Assembly: GCF_003597395.2 (NCBI RefSeq)
Contig: NC_133772.1
Span: 143,906,376-143,970,375 of the forward strand
DNA: 64,000 bases
Origin: Chelonoidis abingdonii
Taxonomy: Eukaryota; Chordata; Testudines; Testudinidae
Direction of reading: 5' to 3'
Both the position numbers and the translations under genes were made by a program. How positions within the stretch are numbered: position 1 is the stretch's first letter; the number at the start of each line of letters is the position of its first letter. Under the pieces are notes generated by a model, which made no database searches, was not told the DNA's origin, and saw only the letters and a program-made list of their open reading frames with translations. Positions 11,463 to 23,090 of the stretch are shown in pieces.

Positions 11463-13783
11463 AGATCCTAACTGATGCTGCACCTCCCCAGTATAGCTTC
11501 TACACACGTATTGCAACAGCTGGCCATCTTCCCACGCCATGTTTATTGCCATGGTATCAGAGCAGTAAGGAAGGGGAGGTGTGTGCATTGACCAACCACA
11601 TTGTTGATATTCCAAGGAATAAAGATGACCGGAGAGTGTTCAGCTTGACTAGTGTGACCCATCAGCCAATAAGATTCTTCATCAGAGGCATCCGAAACCC
11701 AACCCATTCTGTTATGCTTTGATTACTAAAAACAGGCCCTGTACCACAAAGGAACAGACATGATCTCCCCAACCTGAAACTGGAGGGAGCAATGGTCCAT
11801 CTTTTGTGTGCACTTTTCACCCTTTACTTCCAATTACAAACAAGAACCTGGTTTCAGTGTTGAGCCAGACATCAGGTGGGATTGTTCCCTGAGTGGCCAT
11901 GGAAATCTGGAGCTAATCTAGAAGAGCCGTCATTCTCAGGGATCCTGAAGTCACCCAGGACGATAATCCAGGTTGACTATGTCTAGTACAATAGTAGGTA
12001 AAGCTCGGTTTCCTTTGAACCTCATCCTAAATCTCCAAATCAAAACAACTTTCAGACTTTTCTGCCTTTTTTTGATTTTTGCCTTGCAATACCATTGAGT
12101 GAAGAGTTAATCTTATTGCTAAAACTGCCATTCCTTTGTGCTCTTTGGTAACATTTTCCCCTTGCAGCATAATCATCTCAGATATGTCTCAAAGGGTCTT
12201 CATCTTGGCGCCCTATTGTATGTAAAGATCACAATCTTTAAACAGCACCTGGCGATACAAACAAATGAAGTACAAGGCCAGTGAACATGCAGCTTTGAGT
12301 TTTCTAACAATGCAGGTATCTGTCCTAGCTGTTTCCAACTTCTTTAGAAAAGGTAAGGCTGTGTCACATAGGGAAGGACACAGTGGCTAACACAGTCCTC
12401 ATGTCTAGTGCTTGATTTCATTAGAAATCACTGAATCTGGCACTAATAAGATGAGCTGCAAGTCTCTGGGTTTCTTCATGCATGGCAGGTAATGCTTCTC
12501 CTTCTTGCAATTTAAAATTATTCTTAACACACAGATACTGTTACCTACTAGAGACTTGCTTCTAAAGACTAATTTAGGCCTTAAAAATAATATCCTCTGT
12601 ATTCCACAATCAAAGAAAGTGAGACTCAGGCAAATTGCTTCACTGTTCCGTTACACATGCACTCCCTGCTCTTTGTACATGTTCACATGAATTGTTGTAT
12701 TGTTGGTTATTTCCTTTTTGTTGCAGAAAAGCGCTGGTACTTTTTACATGCCTTCATAGGATGCTCATCACTTTGTACATTCTCTTTCAAAGCTTCCACG
12801 GTCCGCCTACAGAAACACAAAAAGTGAAATTGATGGCGAAAGATTCCAAACACTTTGTTCTCTTAAGAAAGAGCCTTCACTGAACCGATGTTTGAAAACA
12901 CAACGAGCTGGTTTCTGATCTCCCTGAGACCACTTTTACCTCCGTGCAAGTCCATTCACAGAGCTGCGAAATGCTCAGAGATATTGGAAACCAGCTCACT
13001 GTGTAAAATGTCCAGTCCAAGTAAGAGACTATTTATATAATGTACAGTAAGAAAGCTCACGTGGGCAATTCTCTGTTCCAGTCCTGTTAGTGTTGATCTA
13101 GGAAGGAGGAGGAAGTAAAGGTAGCTTTATGACATCTGTCATTAATCCAAGATTTTAGAATATGTTGTGAAAGACAACACAAAGGAACGGGGTAAGAGAG
13201 GGAAAAAAAATGGGGGAAAAGAGATGTCAAACTTTAGATAACTGTGTGGAATGAGAAAAGATGGGCTGTATATAATAAGGGGAATGTTGACCTCACAATG
13301 AATTATACCCCTGGAAATACTGTGCTGCTAACACAAATTCTCTGTTCCCGGTCACAGATTCAAAAGTACTTTTCTTACAGAAGATGAGTTATTAAATCTT
13401 GACATGATGCATGGACGGCAGTGACGCTGAGAGCAAAACTGATTGTACCTGTGCTTGGAGTAAATGGTTGATGAATAGTTCAGCTCACCTTAGAATTATT
13501 GCAAGCTAACTAAAGGAGCCCAGGAGCTCAACAAGTAGAGATGCAAACAGCACAAGAAAGCACTTTTTTGTTCAGTCAGAGAGCTTGAGAGTTCAGACTC
13601 AGATTATTCATGGGCATCTGAACGTTCATTATATTCACGTGACTATCACAGGGAAAAAGTTTTAGATTCCACATTTTGCAAGGCAGTAATAGCTGCAGCT
13701 AAAGTGAGATATAGACAGGCGCATTTGTAGCAAACATATTCGCTTATAAATCGATCCTGGCTGCTGCTTTCCCAAAGTAAAGT
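11463..13783. other. Unassigned DNA between the two long copies
   Basis: No gene and no repeat I can name. Two overlapping open stretches at 12505-12883 lack recognisable motifs. The base composition is ordinary for the window. This spacer is present once, so the two copies are not strictly tandem. Confidence 0.45.
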
Positions 13784-14016
13784 TTGTTCCACAATCCCTT
13801 CCCGCCAAGGAAGAGCTATGTACATATTTGGAACGGAACTGATAGGAGAACAGAAGGCAGACAGAAAAGCCACCATCAAACTGCCATAACAGAGTAATAG
13901 TGAAGAAAAACCAATGAATCTGCTCAGATAGAAGCGGGCATCATTAGCTAACAAATGTATTCTGAACTGCAAGATGGAAGGAGGAACACAAGAGGGATAA
14001 GTCGGTTAGAACAGGA

Positions 14017-14200
14017 TGGAGGAGGGAGATAGCTCAGTGGTTTGAGCATTGGCCTGCTAAATCCACAGTTGTAAATTCAATCCACAAGGGGGCCATTTAG
14101 GGATCTAGGGCAAAAATCTGTCTGGGGATTGGTCCTGCTTTGAGCAGGGAGTTGAACTAGATGACCTCCTGAGGTCCCTTCTAACTCTGGTCTTCTATGA
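14017..14200 (+). mobile_element. tRNA-derived SINE with CR1-type tail
   Basis: Starts ggagggagatagctcagtgg. The tRNA-like A box (tagctcagtgg, 14030-14040) and a B-box-like sequence (gttgtaaattcaatcc, about 14069-14084) are spaced as in a tRNA. The 3' half (ggtcctgctttgagcaggg, gttgaactagatgacctcc) copies the CR1 LINE tail and ends near cttctatga. This is the build of the turtle pol III SINE that borrows CR1 machinery. Confidence 0.88.
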
Positions 14201-15394
14201 GACCTTTGCTTAGATACCTAGGTCAAGACAGGGAAAATAACCAACAACAACAGAGCCTTAAAGATTTCTTTCAAAAACAGGAAAATGAGACTTGGAAATA
14301 ATATACCAGCACACGCATAAATCCTATAAACAGAACAGCACTAGGAAGAAAGGTAGCAATTTAAATTTTCAGTGGTACACTTAGTTCTTGGGAAAGTGGT
14401 CTCCAGCTGAGATTATTCTCTCTTTAGCTGCCTCTGTGCCAATATACAAAAACATTCAGGTTGCAAGAGTACCTGTAATGACTGTGAAGTGCAGATTTTA
14501 CCACAATAAGTCATAAAACAGGGTGATGGCAGAAACTTTCCAAATGGCGATGTTAGAAATGTCTGATAAGTCCAGCATGTGGTCTAAATGGCATTACTGC
14601 CTTTCAAAGCCAGCAATTTTGTTGGAGCGCAGTTTGTCTGTGCTTGTTACAGAGGGGAAACATCTAGCTTCTTGACAATAAAAAGTCCCTAAACAAAAGT
14701 GCCTAATTTAGTAGAACAATACTAAATTTTCACTGCCTTTGTGATCTAAGATAGTAGTACCTAGGATTTTGCATCAGACATGTTGTATGGCCTCATCCTG
14801 ACAGCATCCTGGTTTTACTCCAATGTAACTCAATTTACTTCAGTAGAATTATCCTGATTTATACAAACATATGTAAGATCAGAATTTGGCTCAAGATTTT
14901 ACATTCTGCAAGAGGCTTTGGGATGAATCTAGTGCAAATCAAGAAGAACTTGACTGAAGCCAATAGAGCTATACTAGTGTGAACCTAATTTAAATGAGAA
15001 GAGAATTAAGTCCTGAGTTTAGAAACTTGGGAATCCAAATGGCTTGAGCCAGAAAGTGATCTCTTTATTTTTGCCCGTTGACATGTCAAGAAATAGAAGA
15101 CAGCAAATTCAATTCAGTGCAGCCTGGAATGAGCTGGTCCAATCCCCAACGAAGGCTCAGGACCACATCTGGAGTGACACAAACACTGATGTAAGTTATG
15201 TGTCAGATGCAAAACAGATACAAATGACAAGAGTACCGGAAATTGCCCCTGTTTTGCATTTAACGGCTGTTCTAAATTGGTAGAGCTGGGGGAATATGGG
15301 AACATATTTTACAAAAGTTTCCCTGAAAATTTTGTCCTTTTTATTTCTGTCAAAAAATTCTAAAATTAGAGATCCAAAAAATGAGTGTAACATA

Positions 15395-16240
15395 TACCAG
15401 CAGTTCTCAGCTGGGGGTCCGTGAGCCCTTCCGGGGGGGGCACGGGGCCCTGCGGCTGAAACCCAGTGCCCCGAGCCATGGAATGGAGATGAGAGCAGCA
15501 CCGAGCTGAAGGTGGCAACCCTCCCTCCCCCCCACCCAGCCAGGAGCAGCGTGAGGCCGAAAGAGGCGTTTCCCCCCCACCCCAAAAGCCAGGAGCAGCA
15601 CAAAGCTGAAGGTGGGGGAAGGGATAGCTCAGTAGTTTGAGCACTGGCCTGCTAAACCCAGGGTTGTGAATTCAATCCTTGAGAGAGCCATTGAGGGATC
15701 TGGGGCAAAAATCTGTCTCGGGATTGGTCCTGCTTTGAGCAGGAGGTGGGACTAGATGATCTCCTGAGGTCCTTTCCAACCCTAATAGTCTATGATTCTA
15801 AAGCAAGGATCCCCAGCACCCTCAGCCCTGCTGAAACTGGGACCCCCGCCCCCCTACACAGCCCCTAGCTACCTCCCTGCCTCCACACAGCCCTAGCTAC
15901 CCCTTCCTGCACTCTGAGTTACCCCCCTGCCCACATACAGCCCCAGCTTCCCCTCTTTGAGTTATATTTTTGGTTGCATCCCCTCATAGCCCAGACAGGT
16001 TGGGTGGCCTCCCAAGTGAGTCGGGGGGTGGAGGTGGTGCAACCTCCCTGGACCCCGATTTGCAGAGCCAGCTCGAGTCCTGCCAGCCCTTGCCCCTTCT
16101 CCCCCAAATAGAAGTAAACCTATGCCCAAGGGTTACCCCCCAGCCCAGAGCCCCAATTCCCGCCACCCCGGCTGGGCCCTTCAGTTTTTACAGCATGTTG
16201 AGGGGGGCTGAGCAAGGAAAAGGTTGAGAAGTCCCGACCT
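15395..16240. mobile_element. hAT-like non-autonomous element carrying a nested SINE
   Basis: The left end reads cagcagttctcagctggggg and the right end ggaaaaggttgagaagtccc, which pair as degenerate inverted repeats of the cagtggttctcaa type common in hAT elements. No clear 8-bp target duplication could be fixed. The interior is GC-rich, has no transposase, and contains the SINE at 15612-15800. Overlapping open stretches on both strands are compositional. Confidence 0.6.
15612..15800 (+). mobile_element. tRNA-derived SINE nested in the hAT-like element
   Basis: Reads gggatagctcagtagtttga (A box 15624-15634), then gggttgtgaattcaatcc (B box 15661-15678), then the CR1-like tail with gactagatgatctcctgag and tctatgattct. 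The good state of both promoter boxes suggests a fairly young copy. Confidence 0.9.
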
Positions 16241-19200
16241 ACACAATGGATGTGAGAGACGTTGGTCAAAACGGGCCTTTCACAGCTTTAATTTACACCT
16301 GCATCATCCTTAGTAGTTCAGGGCCAAACTGAACCCTGATGTAAACAGGAACAACTCCAAATGAGAATAATGGGGGTTATGCCCATGAAACCGGGACTGA
16401 ATTTGGCCCTGCAGAATGCCAAACTGGACTAAGTTGCATTCATTTTACGCATACCTTGAATGCCAAATTAGTGCAAGTTACATGACGTATATGCATTGAC
16501 ACCCGTTCTGTGGCCAACTGACAAGCAATATGGAGTTTATGCCACTATTTGTGTCACTGCTGAATTTTCTTCCAGCCACTTTACTGACTTGGGATCACTA
16601 AACACAAGGGAAGAGCTGCGTTTGGTGCTTTCAGTGCGTGATGGTGACCACAATAGCCACTTTCCATACACACACATGAGTTCATGGGTAGTATCTGGAA
16701 TTCCATTCTAGAATTTCTTGCAAAAATCACATATCCGTAGGATCACTTATAAACCAATCACCACCGTTTTTCTCCTCTCTCCTCTTTCATTCTGGTTAAT
16801 AAAAATGAAATGCAAACAAACCAACCCCACATAGACCCCTGTGTGATAAACAAATGTTAAGACCAGGAAACTGAAATTAACAAAAGTCACGAGATTCCGA
16901 AGTTATCACGGTGACTGGTCTTTAGCCACACCACACATTTTTCTGAAGTCACAAATTTACCAATGTGAGCAAATAAATCCAATGGGATGGACTCCACCAC
17001 CTGCATTCCTACTGAGCAGTTACCCCACAAGGAGGTCCATTTATTGCAATAGGGCTGCTCACAGAGTGAAATAATCCCAAAGTCAGTTATCATGGAAGAA
17101 TCAGCTCAAGATTACTTAGGCACCACAGGGGTGAGTTAAGGTTGCTCTGGGACCATAACTTCACTTTTCCTTGACTTCTGCGGGTGTAAATCTCTGCCAG
17201 GATGTTGTGTTAGATTTACACTGATTCTAAGGTGTTTATACAACACAATGACAGGACAGTATGTGGGCAACAAGTGGACAGACAGCGCCTCCTTACAGCA
17301 TCGAACAGAAGGCTGAATGAGGGCTTGGACAGCGTCCCTGCCTTGGGGAATACCGGGTGCCGGAACCTGTCTCAGGCCACTGTGGGAGCTACCCAGACAG
17401 TGGATGCAGGAGCATACCCATTACTCAGTGTATGTGTGGGAGAGACTTGGACAGAGCCTTTGGTCCTTCCTCCAATTCATGAGGTCATACAGCTGAGCCA
17501 ACCTCGGGGGTGTTGCTGATAGTAGGGGGCAGCTGCCCATTATTTGACTTCAGAGCAAGGGAGAAGAGGGGAGGACACTGTGCCTCAATGAGGTATCTCA
17601 GGTACCGTGTCCCCAGGGCTGCTCCCGGCGTGGTGCAGCTCTGTCTCAAGGCGCAGTCGAGCCCTTACGCTTGGGAGAGGAAGACTTGCCCACATGCTCC
17701 ATGTGTGCATCTGCTTTCTGAACAGCATGTGGGGGCGAAGGCCTCTCTCTTTGAGAAGATGTGATGGAGCCCAGCTTGCCCTTCCCAAGACGGGGTGCCT
17801 GGCGTCTCTGGCCACACTACCTGAGCTGCGGCAGCACACAGGCCGGCTTGCCAAGAAGTGGGGCAGCCTTTGGCCATCAGTGACTGTTTCTCATGCTAGT
17901 CCTGGCTACGGTGTCTGCACGGTGGGTGGCGGTTGTCAGGGCCTTCCAGGAAGCGGGTTTTCACTCAGAGACATAATTTCTCCCCCTCTCTTGTCCCAGG
18001 TGGGACACAGTCTGTCACTTCCCTTTGAGAGGCTCAGAACACACCATCTTAACAGCAGCAGCAAACCCTGCCACCCTCCACCTCCCACTGGAACTCCTTT
18101 CGGACAGTCACAGCTTGGGAAGGGGAACTTCCTGTTAACAACCCCACACTGCTCTGAGGGCAAGGGCTGCTCCTCCGGGTGGCACGTCAGCTCTGCAAGG
18201 GGGGGCAGCAGCTACTTATGTGATGGACCCGACATGCCAGGGACATGCAGTGCGAGCCCCTGAGTGAGCTAGAGAGCCAAGCTAGGAGACACTAACACGT
18301 ACGCTGGCCGGAGGCTCATGCTTATGCTACAGCTCCCCAAAAAGCCCAGCTGTGTCCGACGGGGCCTCCACTTAGCCTGCATTAAGGTTACATGGTCTAG
18401 TCTTCTTTGGAAAAAGACCAAACAGAAAAAAAAAACCAATCACCCAGTGACACGAGACCTGTCTTTGAAATCCAACGTGCAAAGGCAGGAAGGGTCCATT
18501 GGCCTGGAGCAGCAAACCACAGCCAGTGGGAGCTGCGATCAGCCGGACCTGTGGACACGTCAGGTAAACAAACCGCCTGGCCCGCCAGGGGCTTTCCCTA
18601 AACAAGCGGCGTCCCAAGTTTGGGAAACACTGCACCTACGTACGCTATGGGTTTCTATCATTTTTAATTAGAAAAAACTAAGGAGGGTATTAACATGAGC
18701 CAGTTTTCAAAGAAAGCCAGGGAGGGGCAATCTGTCTATCTATCCATCCATCCAGATGACACTCAGTACCCTAGCAGTACTGCCTCCTACTCTTGCCAAC
18801 ACACCTTCTCCATTCCATCACCTACAGACCTATCTGGAGTGTGGTGGAGTTCTGCAGTTCTGCCGTGCTTGGAAACCACACAGGCTGGCAGCGTACATAG
18901 CAGTAGTTGGTTTTGGAAAACGATTGCCTTTGGACAGATTTAATGGGAAATGGGTTTTACTCATTTAAACAAAGCTCGTCAATGAAAATTGCCCAAGGAG
19001 AAGGCAACAAGAATGAACAGAATAAAGAGATGAAATAATTTATACCATTCTGGGAATTAGGAGTGAATCTGATTATGGAGGTTTCAAAGGAGACGGACTC
19101 TCTCAGTGGTTTCTTTGCCCTTCATCTTGGTATCCAGGCCTAGCCGCCTGACAGCAATTATTTGTTCCTGTGCGTCAGAAAGCTCTTAATCAGCGCTGAG

Positions 19201-19946
19201 TGGAATAAGTAGTTTTTCTTCTTGAAGCCTCTTCAGGAAAAGATTTATGAGTAGCGTCGCAGCTCTGGTCTTGATGAAGGATGGCAGTTTAGGCCAAAAT
19301 TAATCCAATCCTAAATGATACTTAATAAATCAGTTACAAAATGCAAGCTTCAGTCCTTAGACATTCAAGAGACCTTTCATTTCTGACCTCTCAAATTGAA
19401 TTGCCTCAGGGGTACCCTGCGCTTGAACCAGAGAGTCAAAGGAATGTTATGACGCTAACCTCAACCAATAAAAGTTGTTTTAAAACACTCCCCTTGAGAT
19501 AAAATGGTAATTACTGATCTTCGGCAGGTCGGTCCAAGGGTGGGATCATCCTGAGATAGGAATAGCATTCCACAGGGAGATGCTTATGATCAAAACAAAA
19601 ATATGGGACCAAACAGTGATGTCACTTGACGTTTGCTTGCATGACACGTTCTCGGGATCTGGCTCCATTCAAAGTAGCCGCTGCACAATTATAACTCCTC
19701 CATTCACAATAGCTTTTAGAGGTAAAATTCAACGCAAGAGGCTCAGGACCTGGATATTTGAAATCCTGATATTGAAATCCTCAGGCAGGCAAAACTCCAC
19801 TGATAGGGCCATATCCCCAACTGGCGTAGCTCCATTCAGGTCAGTGGAACTATGATGATTTACATCAGAATGTGGGCCATTAATTTCAGTGGAAGTGACG
19901 TACACATTAATGCTGCAAATTCGGCCTTTAGCTTTTACTACTAGGC
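16241..19946. other. Unassigned DNA of copy 2, no gene called
   Basis: AT-rich to 17.2 kb, then GC-richer to 18.6 kb. The longest open stretch of the window (218 codons, 17607-18263, plus) lies here. It has no recognisable domain, has open stretches on the opposite strand, and is broken in the other copy, so I do not call it. A tetranucleotide stretch (ctatctatccatccatcc) lies near 18733-18752. Confidence 0.4.
18490..18634. mobile_element. hAT element end fragment
   Basis: The block gtcccaagtttgggaaacac at 18612 followed by tgca matches the right terminus of an abundant hAT group whose ends read cagtgtttcccaaacttggg. The upstream part (gccagtgggagctgcgatc, gtaaacaaaccgcctggccc) fits the same family. 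No left end is visible. Confidence 0.5.
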
Positions 19947-20205
19947 CAGCAGTCTCAACCTGCGGGTTGGGACCCTAAAGTGGGTCACCAGAGCTGGTGT
20001 TAGACTTGCTGGGGCCCAGAGCTGAAGCCCGAGCCCCACCATCCAGGGCTGAAGCTGAAGCCACACGTGGAGCCACACGCCACAATGAAAGGCTCCCCCA
20101 CAGCCGGAACCTCCTGCAGGGATGAGACAGCGGGATGCGACGCCGCTAAAAACAGCTGTGTTGACCTGAGAGGCCCATTTGGGCTTGTGCGTGTAGAGAG
20201 CCATG
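19947..20205. mobile_element. Possible hAT fragment
   Basis: The sequence ccagcagtctcaacctgcgg followed by gttgggaccctaaagtgggt resembles the left end of hAT elements that open with cagtggttctcaacc. No partner end or target duplication found. The copy 1 counterpart is near 8590-8830. Confidence 0.35.
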
Positions 20206-20261
20206 TAGGGTATATACCCTGGGAGTCAGGCATCTCAATGTGTCAGCTCTACACACAAAAA

Positions 20262-20683
20262 TGATTAGGGGGCTGGAAAACATGACTTATGAGGAGAGGC
20301 TGAGGGAGCTGGGATTTTTTAGTCTGCAGATGAGAAGAATGAGGGGGTTTTTGATAGCTGCTTTCAACTACCTGAAAGGGGGTTCCAAAAAGGATGGATC
20401 TAGACTGTTCTCAGTGGTACCATATGACAGAACAAGGAGCAATAATCTCAAGTTGCAGTGGGGGAGGTTTAGGTTGGATATTGGGAAAAAAATTTTCACT
20501 AGGAGGGTGGTGAAGCACTGGCATGGTGGTGGTAGAATCTCCATCCTTAGAGGTTTTTAAGGTCAGGCTTGACAAATCCCTGGCTCGGATGATTTAGTTG
20601 GTGACTGGCCCTGCTTTGAGCAGGGGGTTGGACTAGATGACTTCCTGAGGTCCTTTCCACCCTGATGTTCTATGATTCTAAAG
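20262..20683 (+). mobile_element. CR1 LINE 3' end
   Basis: A frame at 20240-20560 carries the CR1 C-terminal region: [20 protein letters not shown], then [14 protein letters not shown], then [19 protein letters not shown] and RRVVKHWHGG. It is followed by the usual tail with gggggttggactagatgact, and gatgttctatgattcta at the end. It is 5' truncated before the RT domain, as most CR1 copies are. The frame breaks just short of the normal C-terminus. Confidence 0.95.
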
Positions 20684-21844
20684 CAGTGCCTCACCCAGCT
20701 ATTTGTACCCATGCTCACTGTGTGAGCAGGATCTGTACACTCTACAAGCTGCTATAAATGCAGGTCTACCCTAAGGAAATATGTTTTTATTAAGAGATTG
20801 ATTATAATGTAGGTTTCCTAAAGGGAACAGTTACATCATGAGATACTTATGTAATTTATGTGTGAACAAGGAATAATGCCATTCAGACAGCTAAATATTT
20901 GGGGAAGTGGCAGCTGCTAAGGTAACTAATCTTTGGTGGATAAATACTGGAGCACAATGATAAATTAGAAGGTGCTAAAACACCAGTTGCTCAGTGAAAG
21001 AAGTAATTTCTGAGGAAATACCAAGTTCCATGCTTCGTGGAGTATATTATTATGCATGTAATATATTCTAAACTAATCAAATTTTCATAAGTTGGAACCT
21101 AAAGGTCAAACAGCAGCATCTCCAAATGTAATTAATATTTGTTCTGAGTTACCAAAGATGGTCTGCCTGATTATGAATGTTTGTTATTAACTATTAAACG
21201 AGTGTGCTAAGTTCCTTAACCCATAACTACCAGCTTCTTTCATTTCATAATTGCATTAAAATAGAAACTGTGTCAACCACAGCTTCATTTTAAAAATCCC
21301 AGTGGGCTAAAAATAATGAACAAATCTACATTTATTGCAAGCAGAGATTCCAGATGGTTATTATGCTCTTCATGCTGGGGGAGGGGAAAAAAGTTTTATC
21401 CTGTTAGAGCTAAAATTGTGATGAATTTGCACTTAATTTAACAACAGCAGTTGACAAAACAAAAGTGAAAAAACTTAATCTAACAGAATTATCCCCTTTA
21501 TGCCTGTAGTGGTTCTGCTAACCAGATACAAGTGACGTTACAGACAAGGACAGAGCACATGGAATCCAGATTGCCAGCTACTGTCGAGGCTTTTAAAGGC
21601 TGCAGCAGGAACTAGGACATTTGATGTAGAAACTGCTACAAGTTCAAGGATGATTAAATGATTTACTTTCCTCGATATGCAGAGAAGGCTAAGCACCCTA
21701 GGGGATCGGTCAGGTAATTCTGATTCTTTCTTTCCTATGATGGCAGTCCCATACAGTATGCTAGTGGAAGCTAAAGAAGTCAGGTCAATGAAGATTTATA
21801 TGGTATGTTGTACGTCATTGGAACCTTACATTCAAGGATCCCAA

Positions 21845-21950
21845 GTTATTTAACGGATAATTAGTTGAGCCTCACAATGCCACTGAGAGATACTCATTTT
21901 ACAGAGAATAAATTGAGGCACAGACAAATGACTGTCAAAGTCACTCAATG
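21845..21950 (-). mobile_element. MIR-like SINE remnant
   Basis: The segment tacagagaataaattgaggc then acagacaaatgactgtcaaa is a worn version of the MIR core on the minus strand. Only the conserved middle remains. Confidence 0.45.
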
Positions 21951-21951
21951 A

Positions 21952-22213
21952 GGCCTTGTCTACACTAGAACATTGTACTGTTGTAACTATACCAATAAAC
22001 CCACTCCCGATGTGTGTACCAGGATAAGGGGCTTATTCTGGTATAGCTCATTGTCGTGGGGAAAGAAAACAAACTATGCTTGTACAAAGCACCTTTGTAC
22101 CAATAAGAGATGGATAGAATATAATTAGTATAACTATTTTGGTTAAAAAAAAACAAAACCAAACTTCTAACTGGAAGAGTTATGCTAGTATAAAACCTGT
22201 GTGCAGATTGGAT
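21952..22213. mobile_element. Palindromic MITE
   Basis: Opens ggccttgtctacactagaac, a start shared by a turtle MITE group. The interior repeats short inverted motifs built on tataccagtata-like words (ctataccaat, ggtatagctc, gtataactat), and the whole can fold as a long imperfect hairpin. There is no coding capacity. The right end is blurred. Confidence 0.6.
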
Positions 22214-22837
22214 CTAAGTCAGTCGCAGAGGGAATGGAATCCAAAAATCTTGACTCCGGTCCCCTGAAAATCCCTTTCTTCACCTACAAAAATCACATTT
22301 GATTTCCAGGATGGTAAGTGATTTCTCTTAAGAACCCTCTGCACTAGTATCCACATCCCTAACGTCTCAGAATTCTCTCGGACAAGCTTCATGTTAGATA
22401 CACTGCTTTAGATGAAACAGGACTTATATGTAACAGCCACTGAGACCAAATAAGGCCTATGGATATTTACAGACCATTTATTTCACAAACACAGTGTTGG
22501 CTAAAACAGAGGAGCATGTATCAGATATTGTTAACCATTAATATCTGAACAGTGCCTTACCACAGAGCTTCTCACATGAGAGAAGAGATAGCTACCTGGA
22601 CACTCGTTCCATACACTGCTATCTGCACTAGTTCTTTTCGATTACCTTAAATTATTTATCAATTGTCACATGAATTCTACCCCCTTCCACTGCTTTTAGG
22701 GCACAATGTACAAGAACTGTTTTATTTAATACTTCATTTAAAGTAGGAAAGCTTATTTCATACTCCTTCTGTGACTGCAGTGACCTCACACATATCAACT
22801 GGGGTTAAACCTATGGTTTTCTGCTCCTAAAACATGT

Positions 22838-22912
22838 CAGAACATAAAACGGCCATAGTGGGTCAGACCAATGGTCGATCTAGCCCAGTACCCTGTTTTC
22901 CAACAGTGACCA
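22838..22912 (-). mobile_element. LINE 3' tail fragment (ttcttatgttct type)
   Basis: Minus strand reads ggtctgacccactatggccg, then ttttatgttctg. It directly follows the right end of copy 2, as the matching tail at 2814 directly precedes copy 1. Confidence 0.75.
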
Positions 22913-23090
22913 CTGCTGGGTCCCAGGCCACATGACATTTTCTGTAGTTTTGTCTATCCCATTCCTAACGGTTTTCAACATTCTGTTCGCTTTTTTGACT
23001 GCCGCTGCACATTGACCGGATGTTTTCAGAGAACTATCCAGAATCACTCCAAGATCTGTTTCTTGAGTGGCATCAGCTGATTCAGACACC
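22913..23090 (-). mobile_element. CR1 LINE ORF2 fragment
   Basis: The minus-strand peptide at 23089-22920 reads ETDLGVILDSSLKTSGQCAA, then VKKANRMLKTVRNGIDKTT. This is the CR1 region between the RT palm and the C-terminal block. The fragment lacks both ends and joins the LINE tail before it. Confidence 0.85.

Larger units (their letters stand above)
13784..22840. repeat. Long duplicated segment, copy 2 (cleaner copy)
   Basis: Colinear with 2894-11285 and about 660 bases longer. Elements inside it read closer to their family consensus: the CR1 end at 20262-20683 holds a frame of 106 codons, and the SINEs keep their pol III boxes. I therefore take it as the better representation of the locus. 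It ends at ctaaaacatg, where a LINE tail begins. Confidence 0.9.

Noticed and set aside
14030..14084. A possible tRNA gene (A and B boxes present)
   Set aside because: No cloverleaf acceptor pairing or anticodon arm is kept, and the sequence continues into a CR1-like tail, so it is a SINE.
17607..18263. The longest open stretch in the window (218 codons)
   Set aside because: It lies in GC-rich DNA with open stretches on the other strand too, shows no domain, is Ser/Pro/Cys/Gly-rich as chance GC-rich frames are, and is not kept in the other copy.
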